The notes: generated from the letters alone by a model not told the origin. A DNA stretch of 64,000 nt from Streptomyces fuscichromogenes (GCF_014645815.1 NZ_BMML01000005.1:124001-188000), one strand, 5' to 3'; counted from the stretch's first letter, positions 35,451-44,475 are shown. A program made the numbers and translations.

Positions 35451-36836
35451 ATGAACGCCCCGCATCCTCCGAAAGTGGCTGGAATCGATTCAACGGTCCC
35501 CACTCCCGCCCACACTGTCGCGGCCGTTCCCCCCGCCCCGGCCGCACCTTCCGTCCCGAAGGCCCCCGCCGCCCCCGCGCCCGGCACCGTCCTCCAGGAC
35601 CGGCTGGCCGGCTGGGTCTCCGACCTCACCACCCTCCATGAACTGACCGAACGGCTCGCCCGGACCACCGCGCTGGAGCCGGCCCTCCAGGAACTGCTGC
35701 GCGCCGGTGCCGCCCTCGTGGGCGCCCGGCGCGGTCTCTTGGCGCTGGAGCCCGCCGACGGACTCGGCCCGCACACCACGCTCGGCCTCGGCCTCGGCCG
35801 CGCGGACCTCGGCCACCTGGAGACCGTCCCGCGCGGTGCGCTGCCGTACGACAGCGGCTGCGCCGCCGAGATCGTGCACGCCGACCTGTTCGCCGAGGAC
35901 GGCCTCGACCCGCGCCACCGCGAGGTCGCCGCCCGCCTCGGCTACGCCGCCAGCTACGCGCTCCCCCTGGTCACCGACGCGGCCGACCGCCTCGGCGCGG
36001 TCGCCTGGCTGTACGACGAGCCGGCCGAGCCGCACGAGCGCCAGCGCCACCTCGTCGGCCTGTACGTCCGGTACGCGGCCGAGCACCTGGCCAGGCTGCT
36101 GGAGGTCGAGCGCACGCGCGCGTGCATGGCGACCATCGCCGAGGAGCTGCTCCCCTCCCGGCTGCCCCGGGTGGCCGGCGTCCAGCTCGCCGCCCGGCAC
36201 CGCACCGGCCCGCGCGGCGGCGGTGACTGGTACGACGCGCTGCCGCTGCCCGACGCCGCCCTCGGCCTCGCCGTCGGCTCGGTCACCGGCTCCGGGCCCA
36301 GCGCGGTCGCCGCGATGGGCCGGCTGCGCGCCTCCCTGCGGGCGTACGCCGTGATGGAGGGCGAGGACCCGGTCGCGGTCCTCTCCGACCTGGAACTGCT
36401 GCTGCGGCTGACCGAACCGGCCCGCTCCGCCACCGCCCTGTTCGCCTACTGCGAACCCGCGCTGCGCAAGGTCACCCTCGCCGGGGCCGGCCACAGCCCG
36501 CCGCTGCTGGTCGGGGAGCACCGCACCGAGTTCGCGGAGACCTCCGTGTCCGCGCCGCTGGGCATGCTCGCCTGCTGGGAGGCGCCCAGCGTGGAGTTCC
36601 AGGCCGAGGCCGGCGAGACCGTGCTCCTCTACACCGACGGACTGCTGCACCGCACCGGCGACCCCATGGACCGCGCCTTCGCCCGGCTGCACACGGCCGC
36701 CGCGAGCATCCCGCGCGCGCTGCGCCACGACCCCGGGGCGATCGCCGACCACGTCCTGCGCACGGTGCTGCCGGACGGCCTGGACGAGGCCGACAGCGAG
36801 GAGGACGTGGTCCTGCTGGCAGCCAGGTTCGACTGA
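35451..36836 (+). CDS. GAF-domain SpoIIE-type PP2C protein phosphatase
   Basis: 461 residues. A Pro/Ala-rich start is followed by a GAF domain (about 55-220) and a PP2C SpoIIE-type phosphatase domain (about 230-460). The first metal motif GGGDWYD is intact (Asp259, Asp262), as are LLYTDGLLHR and the final EEDVVLLAARFD. The usual GDV motif reads VGSVTGSG, so the second metal Asp is Ser277. Family members dephosphorylate anti-anti-sigma factors in partner-switching pathways, and free-standing anti-sigma-like ATPases are encoded nearby at 31482 and 41055. The altered motif could lower or change activity. Confidence 0.9.
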   Translation: MNAPHPPKVAGIDSTVPTPAHTVAAVPPAPAAPSVPKAPAAPAPGTVLQDRLAGWVSDLTTLHELTERLARTTALEPALQELLRAGAALVGARRGLLALEPADGLGPHTTLGLGLGRADLGHLETVPRGALPYDSGCAAEIVHADLFAEDGLDPRHREVAARLGYAASYALPLVTDAADRLGAVAWLYDEPAEPHERQRHLVGLYVRYAAEHLARLLEVERTRACMATIAEELLPSRLPRVAGVQLAARHRTGPRGGGDWYDALPLPDAALGLAVGSVTGSGPSAVAAMGRLRASLRAYAVMEGEDPVAVLSDLELLLRLTEPARSATALFAYCEPALRKVTLAGAGHSPPLLVGEHRTEFAETSVSAPLGMLACWEAPSVEFQAEAGETVLLYTDGLLHRTGDPMDRAFARLHTAAASIPRALRHDPGAIADHVLRTVLPDGLDEADSEEDVVLLAARFD

Positions 36837-36959
36837 CCGGCCGGTCAGAAAGGCGGAGGCGGAGCCACCTCACACGGCTGTGGGTCCCCGGTCCCTGGGA
36901 CGCCGTTCGGTACGAACGTACGATGGACCGGATCCAGTGCAGTGTCGAGGAGGATGACC

Positions 36960-38429
36960 GTGTCCGACGAGCTCACCCCGGAGAATCCGGAGACCCCGGA
37001 GACCGAGTCGGAAGAGCCGATCAAGCAGCGCAAGAACGGCCTGTACCCGGCCGTGTCCGACGAGCTCGCCGACAGCATGAAGTCCGGCTGGGCCGACACC
37101 GAGCTGCGTGATCTCCAACCCATCGAGCAGGCCGGGCACACCGCCCGCCGCCGTGCCGAGCTGTCCGCCCGCTTCCCGGGCGAGCGCCTGGTGATCCCGG
37201 CCGGCAACCTGAAGACCCGTTCGAACGACACGGACTACCCGTTCCGGGCGTCGGTCGAGTACGTCTACCTCACCGGCAACCAGACGGAGGACGGCGTACT
37301 CGTCCTGGAGCCGAAGGACGACGGCCATGTGGCCACCGTCTACCTGCTGCCCCGCTCCGACCGCGAGAACGGCGAGTTCTGGCTCTCCGGCCAGGGCGAG
37401 CTGTGGGTCGGCCGGCGCCACTCCCTCACCGAGTCCGAGGCGCTCTACGGCATCCCCGCCGCCGACGTACGCGAGCTGGCCGACAAGCTCCGCGAGGCCA
37501 CCGGCCCGGTGCGGGTCGTCCGCGGGTACGACGCCGGCATCCAGGCCGCGCTGACCGACAAGGTCACCGCCGAGCGCGACGAGGAGCTGCGGGTCTTCCT
37601 CTCCGAGGCCCGGCTGGTCAAGGACGAGTGGGAGGTCGGTGAACTGCAAAAGGCCGTCGACTCCACGGTCCGCGGCTTCGAGGACGTCGTACGCGTCCTC
37701 GACAAGGCCGAGGCCACCAGCGAGCGCTACATCGAGGGCACGTTCTTCCTCCGCGCACGCGTCGAGGGCAACGACATCGGCTACGGCTCCATCTGCGCGG
37801 CCGGCCAGCACGCCTGCACCCTGCACTGGGTCCGCAACGACGGCCCCGTGCGCTCCGGCGACCTGCTCCTGCTGGACGCCGGCGTCGAGACCCACAGCCT
37901 CTACACCGCCGACGTCACCCGCACGCTCCCGGTCAACGGCACCTACACCGAACTCCAGAAGAAGATCTACGACGCCGTGTACGACGCCCAGGAGGCCGGC
38001 ATCGCCGCGGTCCAGCCGGGCGCCAAGTACCGCGACTTCCACGACGCCGCCCAGCGGGTGCTGGCCGAACGGCTCGTCGAGTGGGGGCTCGTGGAAGGAC
38101 CCGTCGAGCGGGTGCTGGAGCTCGGCCTGCAGCGCCGCTGGACCCTGCACGGGACCGGGCACATGCTCGGCCTCGACGTCCACGACTGCGCCGCCGCCCG
38201 GACCGAGACGTACGTGGAGGGCGTCCTGGAGGCCGGGATGGTCCTCACCGTCGAACCCGGGCTGTACTTCCAGGCCGACGACCTCACCGTCCCGGAGGAG
38301 TACCGCGGCATCGGCGTCCGGATCGAGGACGACATCCTCGTCACGGACCACGGCAACCGGAACCTAAGCGCCGGACTGCCACGCCGCTCCGACGAGGTCG
38401 AGAGCTGGATGGCCTCGCTGAAGGGCTGA
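36960..38429 (+). CDS. pepP: Xaa-Pro aminopeptidase (aminopeptidase P, M24B)
   Basis: 489 residues from GTG 36960, chosen because GGAGG lies 6 nt upstream; ATG 36954 would be too close to it. An acidic start precedes an N-terminal aminopeptidase-P domain (YPFRASVEYVYLTGN) and the C-terminal pita-bread domain. Metal ligands are complete: LLLDAGVETHSLYTADVTRT (two Asp), HGTGHMLGLDVHD (His), VEPGLY and RIEDD (Glu). It removes N-terminal residues before proline. Monocistronic, with a clear hairpin terminator after it. Confidence 0.94.
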   Translation: MSDELTPENPETPETESEEPIKQRKNGLYPAVSDELADSMKSGWADTELRDLQPIEQAGHTARRRAELSARFPGERLVIPAGNLKTRSNDTDYPFRASVEYVYLTGNQTEDGVLVLEPKDDGHVATVYLLPRSDRENGEFWLSGQGELWVGRRHSLTESEALYGIPAADVRELADKLREATGPVRVVRGYDAGIQAALTDKVTAERDEELRVFLSEARLVKDEWEVGELQKAVDSTVRGFEDVVRVLDKAEATSERYIEGTFFLRARVEGNDIGYGSICAAGQHACTLHWVRNDGPVRSGDLLLLDAGVETHSLYTADVTRTLPVNGTYTELQKKIYDAVYDAQEAGIAAVQPGAKYRDFHDAAQRVLAERLVEWGLVEGPVERVLELGLQRRWTLHGTGHMLGLDVHDCAAARTETYVEGVLEAGMVLTVEPGLYFQADDLTVPEEYRGIGVRIEDDILVTDHGNRNLSAGLPRRSDEVESWMASLKG

Positions 38430-38442
38430 CGGATGTGACATG

Positions 38443-38469
38443 GCCGGGTACCTGGGAGGGTGCCCGGCC
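38443..38469 (+). terminator. Hairpin terminator of pepP
   Basis: GGCCGGGTACC pairs with GGTGCCCGGCC (11 bp, one G-T pair) around TGGGA, 13 bp after the pepP stop. Confidence 0.75.
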
Positions 38470-38512
38470 CTCGTCATTTCCGGGCGCTCCGGTCGGGGCG
38501 CTCAGGTCGGGG

Positions 38513-38582
38513 CGTCACAAAGACGGCGTCACAAAGACGGCGTCACAAAGACGGCGTCACAAAGACGGCGTCACAAAGAGGG
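38513..38582. repeat. 14-bp tandem repeat, five copies, over a stop codon
   Basis: Five copies of CGTCACAAAGACGG start at 38513, 38527, 38541, 38555 and 38569; the last differs by one base. The stop codon of the MdcB/CitG-like gene (38571-38573) lies in the last copy. The unit length is not a multiple of three. Confidence 0.93.
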
Positions 38583-39386
38583 CAGGGCATCCACGAACAA
38601 CGCACCGGCCAGCAGACCCGCGCTGCCCCTCGGGCTCCAGCCGCGTTCGTTCAGGTCGGCGTCCAGGGCCGCGAGAGCCTCCGCGCCCGCCTGCGTCGCC
38701 GTGCCGCCCGCCTCCAGTACCCCCCGTGCGCCCGCCTGTACGTGGCGCAGGCCGAACGGGCCCGCGGTGTAGAGGAGTTCGGTGTCCTGGAGGGTGGACA
38801 TCACCGTCAGTAAGGCGTCCAGGCGGGCCTGGTTCTCGGTGGCGCCCGCGTCGCGGGCCGTCGCCAGCGCCTCCAACGCCCTTCGTACGTGCGGGAATCC
38901 GGCCCGGGCCTCGCCCCGGGCGCCGGCCGCGCCGTACTTCGCGGAGATCGTCGAACCCCGGGAGGGGCGCTTGGGAGCGCCCTTGTCGTTGAACCCGGCG
39001 ATCTTGCGGGCGTTCGCGGCGAGCTCCCGGGCCTTGGCGCGGGGGTCCAGGGCGGCCGCGGCGACCAGGAAACCGAGGGCCCACAGGGCGCCCTTGTGGC
39101 CGCCGCCGGCCAGGCCGACCGAGTGCTCGGTGCACCGGCCGATCGCGCCCAGCTCCGCCCGCAGCACCGGCGTGGCCTCGCCGGTACGGCGGGCGGAGGC
39201 GGCCATCGCCGCGAGGCCGGGCGCCAGCGCCCTGGCCGACCAGCGCAGACTGTCGTGCTCCCGGCGCGTGCTGCGGGCGTCCAGGTCACGTGGGTCGGGC
39301 AGGCCCGGCTTGGGAGCCAGGGCCAGCTGACCGGTGAGCGCGGCCACCGCGGCCTGCGCCAGCGCGTCGTCCTCGCGGCTTGTCAT
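38571..39386 (-). CDS. Triphosphoribosyl-dephospho-CoA synthase family protein (MdcB/CitG-like)
   Basis: 271 residues. The family core is visible: ALTGQLALAPKPGLPDPRD near the start, HKGALWALGFL, and GSTISAKYGAAGARGEARAG with GFPHV, typical of MdcB/CitG enzymes that build the prosthetic group of citrate lyase or malonate decarboxylase. No lyase or decarboxylase subunit genes are in the window, so the usual client is missing. It starts 10 bp after the secreted dioxygenase gene and is probably co-transcribed with it. Its final codons merge into a 14-bp tandem repeat. Confidence 0.8.
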   Translation of the reverse strand: MTSREDDALAQAAVAALTGQLALAPKPGLPDPRDLDARSTRREHDSLRWSARALAPGLAAMAASARRTGEATPVLRAELGAIGRCTEHSVGLAGGGHKGALWALGFLVAAAALDPRAKARELAANARKIAGFNDKGAPKRPSRGSTISAKYGAAGARGEARAGFPHVRRALEALATARDAGATENQARLDALLTVMSTLQDTELLYTAGPFGLRHVQAGARGVLEAGGTATQAGAEALAALDADLNERGWSPRGSAGLLAGALFVDALPSL

Positions 39387-39396
39387 GTCCCTTACC

Positions 39397-40341
39397 TTAT
39401 GAGGAGGCGGAGGCCGAAGGGGAGGCGCTGTCGCTGGGAGCGTCGCTCGGCGGGGTGCCCGTCGGGGCGTCGCTCGGCGGGGTACCTCCGCCGCCGCTGC
39501 CGGCGCCCGTGTTCTCGGCGTCCGGGTCGACGCCCAGGGTCAGGGAGCCCTTGTAGCCCTTCGAGGGGTCCTTCTTGTGCACGGCCTTCAGCGTCAGCAG
39601 CCCGCTGGAGGCGCCACCGCCGTCGTACACCATGTCGTTGGCGAGCGTGGTGTAGCTGCCGGTGTGCTTCGCGTAGGGGTCGAGGGTGAAGATCTCCTCG
39701 GCGATGTCGTCGGCGAAGAACAGCTGGCCGGTGTAGTTGACCTTGCCGCCCTCGTAGGTGCCGTCCTCCTTCTCGCCGCCCGTGTGCACCTTCACATGGA
39801 TGTGGCAGGTGCGCGGGGTGTACCAGCCCGGGAAGATCGTCTCGAACTTGACGACCCCGTTGGCGTTGGCGATCTGGTAGCCGCGCAGGTACGTGTTGTC
39901 GTTGGCGGAGTCCCCCTCCTCGCTCTCCGCGGGGGCGGAGCCGCCGGGGTTGGCGGTGGTGTAGCCGGAGTAGTAGCCCCAGGCGTCGCAGTGCCAGATC
40001 TCGACCGCCGCGCCCTTGACCGGGGTGCAGCCGTCGGTGGCGTCCACGACGGTCAGGCGCAGGGTCAGCGGAACGCCCGCCTTGCCCTCGGTGATGTCCT
40101 TGCGCACCAAGGCACCATCGAGGTAGTACGGCCCTTCCGTGACGCTGCTCATCAGCGTCATGCACTCACTGCTGGTGGAACTCGCGGAGGCCGTGGCATC
40201 CGCGTCCGTACCGGTGTCGGTCGTGTCGGCGAAGGCCGACTGGAAGCCGGCGACCGCGAGGCCGCCGGCCGCCACCGTGCCGCCGGAGACCGCGAGGGCT
40301 CGGCGGCGGGTGATCGACGTGTTTTTGTGGTTTCCCGTCAT
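39397..40341 (-). CDS. Tat-exported intradiol dioxygenase-like protein
   Basis: 314 residues. The N-terminus has a twin-arginine signal (TRRRALAVSGG). The mature domain has the intradiol dioxygenase fold: SVTEGPYYLDG, PLTLRLTVVD, VEIWHCDAWGYYSGY, and the metal-site region PGWYTPRTCHIHVKV with its Tyr and His ligands. The C-terminal 40 residues are a disordered Ser/Pro/Asp repeat. Secreted members in Streptomyces are thought to attack lignin-derived or other catechols outside the cell. It is first gene of a pair with the MdcB/CitG-like gene. Confidence 0.9.
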   Translation of the reverse strand: MTGNHKNTSITRRRALAVSGGTVAAGGLAVAGFQSAFADTTDTGTDADATASASSTSSECMTLMSSVTEGPYYLDGALVRKDITEGKAGVPLTLRLTVVDATDGCTPVKGAAVEIWHCDAWGYYSGYTTANPGGSAPAESEEGDSANDNTYLRGYQIANANGVVKFETIFPGWYTPRTCHIHVKVHTGGEKEDGTYEGGKVNYTGQLFFADDIAEEIFTLDPYAKHTGSYTTLANDMVYDGGGASSGLLTLKAVHKKDPSKGYKGSLTLGVDPDAENTGAGSGGGGTPPSDAPTGTPPSDAPSDSASPSASASS

Positions 40342-40440
40342 GGCCGATGAAGCTAGGAACGTCGTTTGTCAGGGGCATGGGCGGGAGCTGGCAACGGCCT
40401 GTGAACGCCCAGGAAGCTGAACCGGCCGGGAAGCCGCTGC

Positions 40441-41016
40441 TCACAGGGCCGGCGCGTGATCGTGCAGGATCCGCTGGAACAGCCGGCTGTCCCGCCATTC
40501 TCCATTGATGTGCAGATACTGCGGCGCATCGCCGATCGTCTCGAACCCGCATTTCTTCAGCACGCGTTGGGACGTCGTGTTCTCGATCAGGGTGGACGCC
40601 TCGATCCGGTGAAGTCCCAAGACATCCCGGGCGATCTCGCAGACCCTCTCCAGAGCGGCGGTGGCCAGCCCGCGGCCCTGCTGATCACCGGCCACCCAAT
40701 AGCCGACGTAGGAACTGCAGAAAGGGCCCAGCGAAATTCCGGAAAGAGTGATCGCCCCGACGATCCGGCGGTCCTCTTCCGACTCCATGAGCAAGGGGGC
40801 CACGAGGCCGTCGACAGCCTGCCCGAGCAGGCCTTCGATGCGCTCAGTCTGGCCCTCGACGGTGAAGAAGGACTCGGGTCTGACCGGTTCCCAGGGTTCG
40901 AGATGCCGTCGGTTGCCGACGTATGCGGAGCACAGCTCTTTCGCGTCGCCGACGGCAATGGGACGCAATATCACACCGGGCAGGAGCAGGCTTTCTTTGA
41001 TCTTTCTGAGAATCAT
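40441..41016 (-). CDS. GNAT N-acetyltransferase (RimJ/RimL type)
   Basis: 191 residues. It has the RimJ/RimL pattern: GVILRPIAVGDAKELCSAYV, GAITLSGI, the acetyl-CoA loop GDQQGRGLATAALERV, and HRIEASTLIENTTSQRVLKKC in the last third. It would transfer an acetyl group to a protein N-terminus or a small amine. It lies 38 bp after an anti-sigma-like ATPase gene on the same strand and may be co-transcribed. Base composition is less GC-rich than its neighbours. Confidence 0.9.
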   Translation of the reverse strand: MILRKIKESLLLPGVILRPIAVGDAKELCSAYVGNRRHLEPWEPVRPESFFTVEGQTERIEGLLGQAVDGLVAPLLMESEEDRRIVGAITLSGISLGPFCSSYVGYWVAGDQQGRGLATAALERVCEIARDVLGLHRIEASTLIENTTSQRVLKKCGFETIGDAPQYLHINGEWRDSRLFQRILHDHAPAL

Positions 41017-41054
41017 GCGCGCACCCTAGCGCGGGTGTTATGCGGGTGCGAGAG

Positions 41055-41504
41055 TCATGCCGAAAGCAGGGAAGGATCTTTCTTCCACTTGAGGATCTTG
41101 TCGAAGCTGACCACGGTGCCGCCGCGGCCCGGTTTGTTGCCGATGTGGACATGATCCGCGAGCTCTCTGATGAGACAGAGGCCCCTGCCATGCTCGGCGT
41201 CGGGACGCGCGGGTCTGAGGTCCTGGGTGCGGGCGAAGCCCGGACCGAGCCCCGGCCCCGAATCGGCCACCTCGATACGGCACTTCTCGCCGTCCAGGTA
41301 TGCGGTGACCCGGTACGCCTCCGAGGTACGGCCGGCCCCGCCGTGCTCGACGGCGTTCGCGCAGGCCTCGCTGAGGGCGACGGAGAGGTCGTAGGAGATG
41401 TCCGGGTCGACACCCGCCGTCTCCATCGTGCCGATCAGCAGACGGCGGGCGAGCGGCACGCTCGCGGCCTCACGCCGCAGATGGAGTGACCACCAGATGC
41501 TCAT
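41055..41504 (-). CDS. HATPase_c protein (anti-sigma/regulatory kinase)
   Basis: 149 residues. GHKL boxes are complete: ALSEACANAVEHGG (N-box), VADSGPGLGPG (G1), and HGRGLCLIRELADHV (G2), preceding GGTVVSF. It is the compact RsbW/SpoIIAB-like form that phosphorylates anti-anti-sigma factors or sequesters a sigma factor. The partner is not adjacent; a SpoIIE-type phosphatase gene lies 5 kb away. It leads into the GNAT gene. Confidence 0.92.
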   Translation of the reverse strand: MSIWWSLHLRREAASVPLARRLLIGTMETAGVDPDISYDLSVALSEACANAVEHGGAGRTSEAYRVTAYLDGEKCRIEVADSGPGLGPGFARTQDLRPARPDAEHGRGLCLIRELADHVHIGNKPGRGGTVVSFDKILKWKKDPSLLSA

Positions 41505-41713
41505 GCTCCAGCCTCCTGGCCGCGGCTCGACATACCGATACCTATTGCCACCCGTGCGCGGGTGTAAGCACTCCGTTCATGTGAGAACGCCCATCCGGGG
41601 GATGCGCGGGGGGAGGTTTCGGTGTATGAGCGGGTGGTTCGGCACAAAAATGATCTTTCGGTTCTTCCCCTCGATCACCGTCCGTATATGTCCCGTCGGC
41701 CATCCGGGACTCC

Positions 41714-41805
41714 TCCGACCGGCCTTCCGGGGCGCCTCCGGCCGGCCGTCCGGGGCGCCTCCGGTCGGCCTTCCGGGGCGCCTGCGACCGGCCTTCCGCC
41801 TGCTT
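41714..41805. repeat. 23-bp tandem repeat, four copies
   Basis: Copies begin at 41714, 41737, 41760 and 41783, with core CGGCCTTCCGGGGCGCC; the last copy diverges at its end. It lies just upstream of the copper-operon promoter region. Confidence 0.88.
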
Positions 41806-41828
41806 CGGACGTAACGGAATCTTCCGGA

Positions 41829-41840
41829 CCTGACGTCAGG
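41829..41840. promoter_or_regulatory. 12-bp palindrome before the copper operon
   Basis: CCTGACGTCAGG, a perfect palindrome 33 bp before ATG 41874. It may be a regulator site of the copper operon. It does not resemble the CsoR or CopY operators I know. Confidence 0.4.
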
Positions 41841-41873
41841 CGGGTACGGGTCCAGTGCGATGATGAGCGCGCC

Positions 41874-42761
41874 ATGACTGCCCCCCATCCACGCGCGGCG
41901 CGCACCGGAAGCGGACTGCGGCTCCTGCGGGCCGCGGTGTTCGCCGCGCTCTGTGTCGTGCTGGCCGCGGCAGGGCACACCCTGGCCTCCTGCGCGACCG
42001 TTCCGCTGTGGACGCTCGGCGCGGGCTTCCTGGGCACCCTGGCACTCGTCGCCCCGCTGACCGGCCGGGCCCGCTCGCTGCCGGGGATCGTGGCACTGCT
42101 CGCGGTGCTCCAGGCCGTGCTCCACACGCTGTTCGGGCTCGGTCAGCACGGCGGCTCGATGATGTCCGGCGGCTCGATGTCGATGTCGTCCATGTCCTCG
42201 ATGGCATCCATGTCGTCCGTGTCGTCCGTGTCGTCGGCGTCCGTGGCCGATGCCTCGCTGGTGGAGCGGGCCGCGCGGCTGGTGTGCGGGGCCGGGGCGG
42301 CGCAGATCAGCCCCGCCCACGCGTACAAGATCCTCGTGGACGCGCATCTCGGCGCCTCCGTCCCGGCCACCGGCACGAGCGGGGCGGCCCACGCCACGGA
42401 CGCCACCGCGTCCCTCGGCTCGCTGCTACCCACCGTGCCCATGCTGCTCGGGCACGTCCTCGCGGCCGTCGTCGCCGGGTGGCTGCTGCGCCGGGGCGAC
42501 CTGGCGCTGCTGCGGCTGATCCAGCTGTCGACCGATTCGGCGCACGGGGTCGCCGAGGGGGCGCTCGTCCGTTCCCTGCGCGGGGCGCTCGCGCTGGCGG
42601 GTGCCCTGTGCGCCGGGCTCGTGACCGTGCCCGAGGCGCCCGTGCCTGGCCGTAGCGGCGCCTGGGACGTCCCGCCCGCACCGCGCACCGTCGCGCTCCA
42701 GCACTCCGTGATCCGGCGCGGGCCGCCGATGGCCGCCGCCGTACTCGTTCTCGCCGCCTGA
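41874..42761 (+). CDS. Membrane protein with Met-rich loop, first gene of the copper operon
   Basis: 295 residues from ATG 41874. Five or so hydrophobic segments are visible (about 20-40, 43-65, 69-88, 180-205, 238-255). Between helices three and four is a Met/Ser-rich loop (GGSMMSGGSMSMSSMSSMAS) like copper-handling methionine motifs. It is followed on the same strand by ycnI, sco, pcuC, copCD and dtpA-like genes, so a copper-related role is likely. The specific function is unknown. Confidence 0.75.
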   Translation: MTAPHPRAARTGSGLRLLRAAVFAALCVVLAAAGHTLASCATVPLWTLGAGFLGTLALVAPLTGRARSLPGIVALLAVLQAVLHTLFGLGQHGGSMMSGGSMSMSSMSSMASMSSVSSVSSASVADASLVERAARLVCGAGAAQISPAHAYKILVDAHLGASVPATGTSGAAHATDATASLGSLLPTVPMLLGHVLAAVVAGWLLRRGDLALLRLIQLSTDSAHGVAEGALVRSLRGALALAGALCAGLVTVPEAPVPGRSGAWDVPPAPRTVALQHSVIRRGPPMAAAVLVLAA

Positions 42762-42939
42762 CACGACGCGACCGGAGCACTCCCCGGGGTCCGCCCGGAC
42801 CGGAGGGGCCGGCCGCCGTCGTGCGGCACGCGCGCGTGCGCTTTCCGAACGGCCGCATGACCGCTTCCGGCTCTCGGCTCCCGGCTTCCCACGCGCCCCC
42901 TCAACGACAGAACTCACTCGGAGTGGAGTGCTCCCTGCC

Positions 42940-43713
42940 ATGAAGGCTTCCGCCATGAAGGCCTCTCGTATCGCCGCCGTCGCCGCCGTCACGGGTACCG
43001 CCGTACTGGCCGTCTCCTCGCCCGCGTTCGCGCATGTCAGCGTGGAACCCGAGGGCACCGCCGCCAAGGGCGGTTACGCGGTCATCGACTTCAAGGTCCC
43101 CAACGAGCGCGACGACGCCTCGACCACCAAGGTCGAGGTCAACTTCCCCACCGACCACCCGCTGGCCTCCGTGATGGCGCAGCCGATGGCCGGCTGGAAG
43201 ATCGAGATCACCAAGGCCAAGCTGGCCCAGCCGCTGGAGATGCACGGCGAGAAGATCGACCAGGCGGTCACGAAGGTCACCTGGACCGCCTCCGGCGGCA
43301 AGGGCATCGAGCCCGGCTACTTCCAGAAGTTCCCGCTCTCCGTGGGCGCCCTGCCCGAGAACACCGACGAACTGGTCTTCAAGGCGGTCCAGACGTACTC
43401 GAACAAGGAGGTCGTCCGCTGGATCGAGGTCCAGCAGAAGGGCCAGGACGAGCCGGAGAACCCGGCCCCCGTCCTCGCGCTGTCCGCCGCCACCGGTGAC
43501 CACCACGGATCCGCCACGGGCACCGACACCACCACGGCCGAGGAGACCTCGGCGAAGACCGAGACCACCGCGTCCGACGACTCCGGCTCCACCGGCGGCA
43601 GTGACACCACCGCCCGGGTCCTCGGCGTCGTCGGCATCGTCGTCGGCGCGGCCGGGGTCGCCTACGGCACCCTCGCCGGCCGCCGCCGGTCCGCCACCGG
43701 AACCGAGGCCTGA
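42940..43713 (+). CDS. ycnI: YcnI-family copper-binding membrane protein (DUF1775)
   Basis: 257 residues from ATG 42940; GTG 42928 and ATG 42955 are alternatives. A signal peptide ends SPAFA, leaving His32 as the mature N-terminus (HVSVEPEGT), which YcnI proteins use with a downstream Trp to bind Cu(II). The DUF1775 beta domain runs to about 175, then a Thr/Glu/Ser linker and a C-terminal membrane helix with basic end. It would present copper on the outer face of the membrane to its operon partners. Confidence 0.92.
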   Translation: MKASAMKASRIAAVAAVTGTAVLAVSSPAFAHVSVEPEGTAAKGGYAVIDFKVPNERDDASTTKVEVNFPTDHPLASVMAQPMAGWKIEITKAKLAQPLEMHGEKIDQAVTKVTWTASGGKGIEPGYFQKFPLSVGALPENTDELVFKAVQTYSNKEVVRWIEVQQKGQDEPENPAPVLALSAATGDHHGSATGTDTTTAEETSAKTETTASDDSGSTGGSDTTARVLGVVGIVVGAAGVAYGTLAGRRRSATGTEA

Positions 43714-43821
43714 GTTCCGCGTCCGCCCCGCGCACAGGGGGTCGTGCGAGGCTGTCGTACTCCCACGACCGTCGTACGACCCCGGTGCGCGCCGGATCTC
43801 TCACATCTGGGACATTTTCGT

Positions 43822-44475
43822 ATGCGTAAGAAGACGTTCGCCGCGGCCGCGCTGCTCGCCGCCGCCACCCTGACCCTCTCCGCCTGTGGCAGCGGCGACG
43901 ACGCCAAGTCACCCGTCACCGTGGTCGGCGAGGACACCTCGAACAAGCCCGCGACCATCCTCGACACACCGTTCGAGAAGCCGGACCTGGTGCTCACCGA
44001 CACCCAGGGCAAGAAGTACGACCTGCGCGCGGAGACCAAGGGCCGGCCGACGCTCATCTACTTCGGCTACACGCACTGCCCCGACGTCTGCCCGCTGACC
44101 ATGAACAACCTCGCGGTCGCCAAGAAGTCGCTGTCCAAGGCCGACCAGGCGAAACTGCGGGTCGTGTTCGTCACCACCGACCCGGCCCGCGACACCCCGT
44201 CCGAGCTCGGCAAGTGGCTCAAGGGCATCGACCCCGCCTTCGTCGGGCTGACCGGCGACTTCGCCACCATCCAGGCCGGCGCCCGGACCCTCGGCATCTC
44301 CATCGAGCCGACCCACAAGGACAAGAAGACCGGCAAGGTCGTCTCCGTGCACGGCACCCAGGTCATCGCGTTCTCGCCGAAGACCGACGGCGGGTACGTC
44401 CTCTACGACGAGGACGCCACCGTCGACGACTACACCAAGGACCTCCCCAAGCTGATCAAGGGAGAGAACCCGTGA
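43822..44475 (+). CDS. sco: Sco1/SenC copper chaperone lipoprotein
   Basis: 217 residues. A lipobox LSAC places lipidated Cys22. The thioredoxin-like domain has the copper pair Cys86 and Cys90 (THCPDVCP) and a ligand His near 177 (VSVHGTQ). This corresponds to Sco of S. lividans, which receives Cu(I) from ECuC and metallates the CuA site of cytochrome c oxidase. The pcuC start overlaps its stop by GTGA, matching that handover. Confidence 0.95.
   Translation: MRKKTFAAAALLAAATLTLSACGSGDDAKSPVTVVGEDTSNKPATILDTPFEKPDLVLTDTQGKKYDLRAETKGRPTLIYFGYTHCPDVCPLTMNNLAVAKKSLSKADQAKLRVVFVTTDPARDTPSELGKWLKGIDPAFVGLTGDFATIQAGARTLGISIEPTHKDKKTGKVVSVHGTQVIAFSPKTDGGYVLYDEDATVDDYTKDLPKLIKGENP

Larger units (their letters stand above)
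41505..41873. other. Intergenic, 369 bp, copper-operon promoter region
   Basis: It lies between divergent genes. It holds four copies of a 23-bp repeat (41714-41805) and a 12-bp palindrome (41829-41840), which lies 33 bp before the first copper-operon ATG. ORFs across the repeat are artefacts. I do not see a clear CsoR-type operator. Confidence 0.5.
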
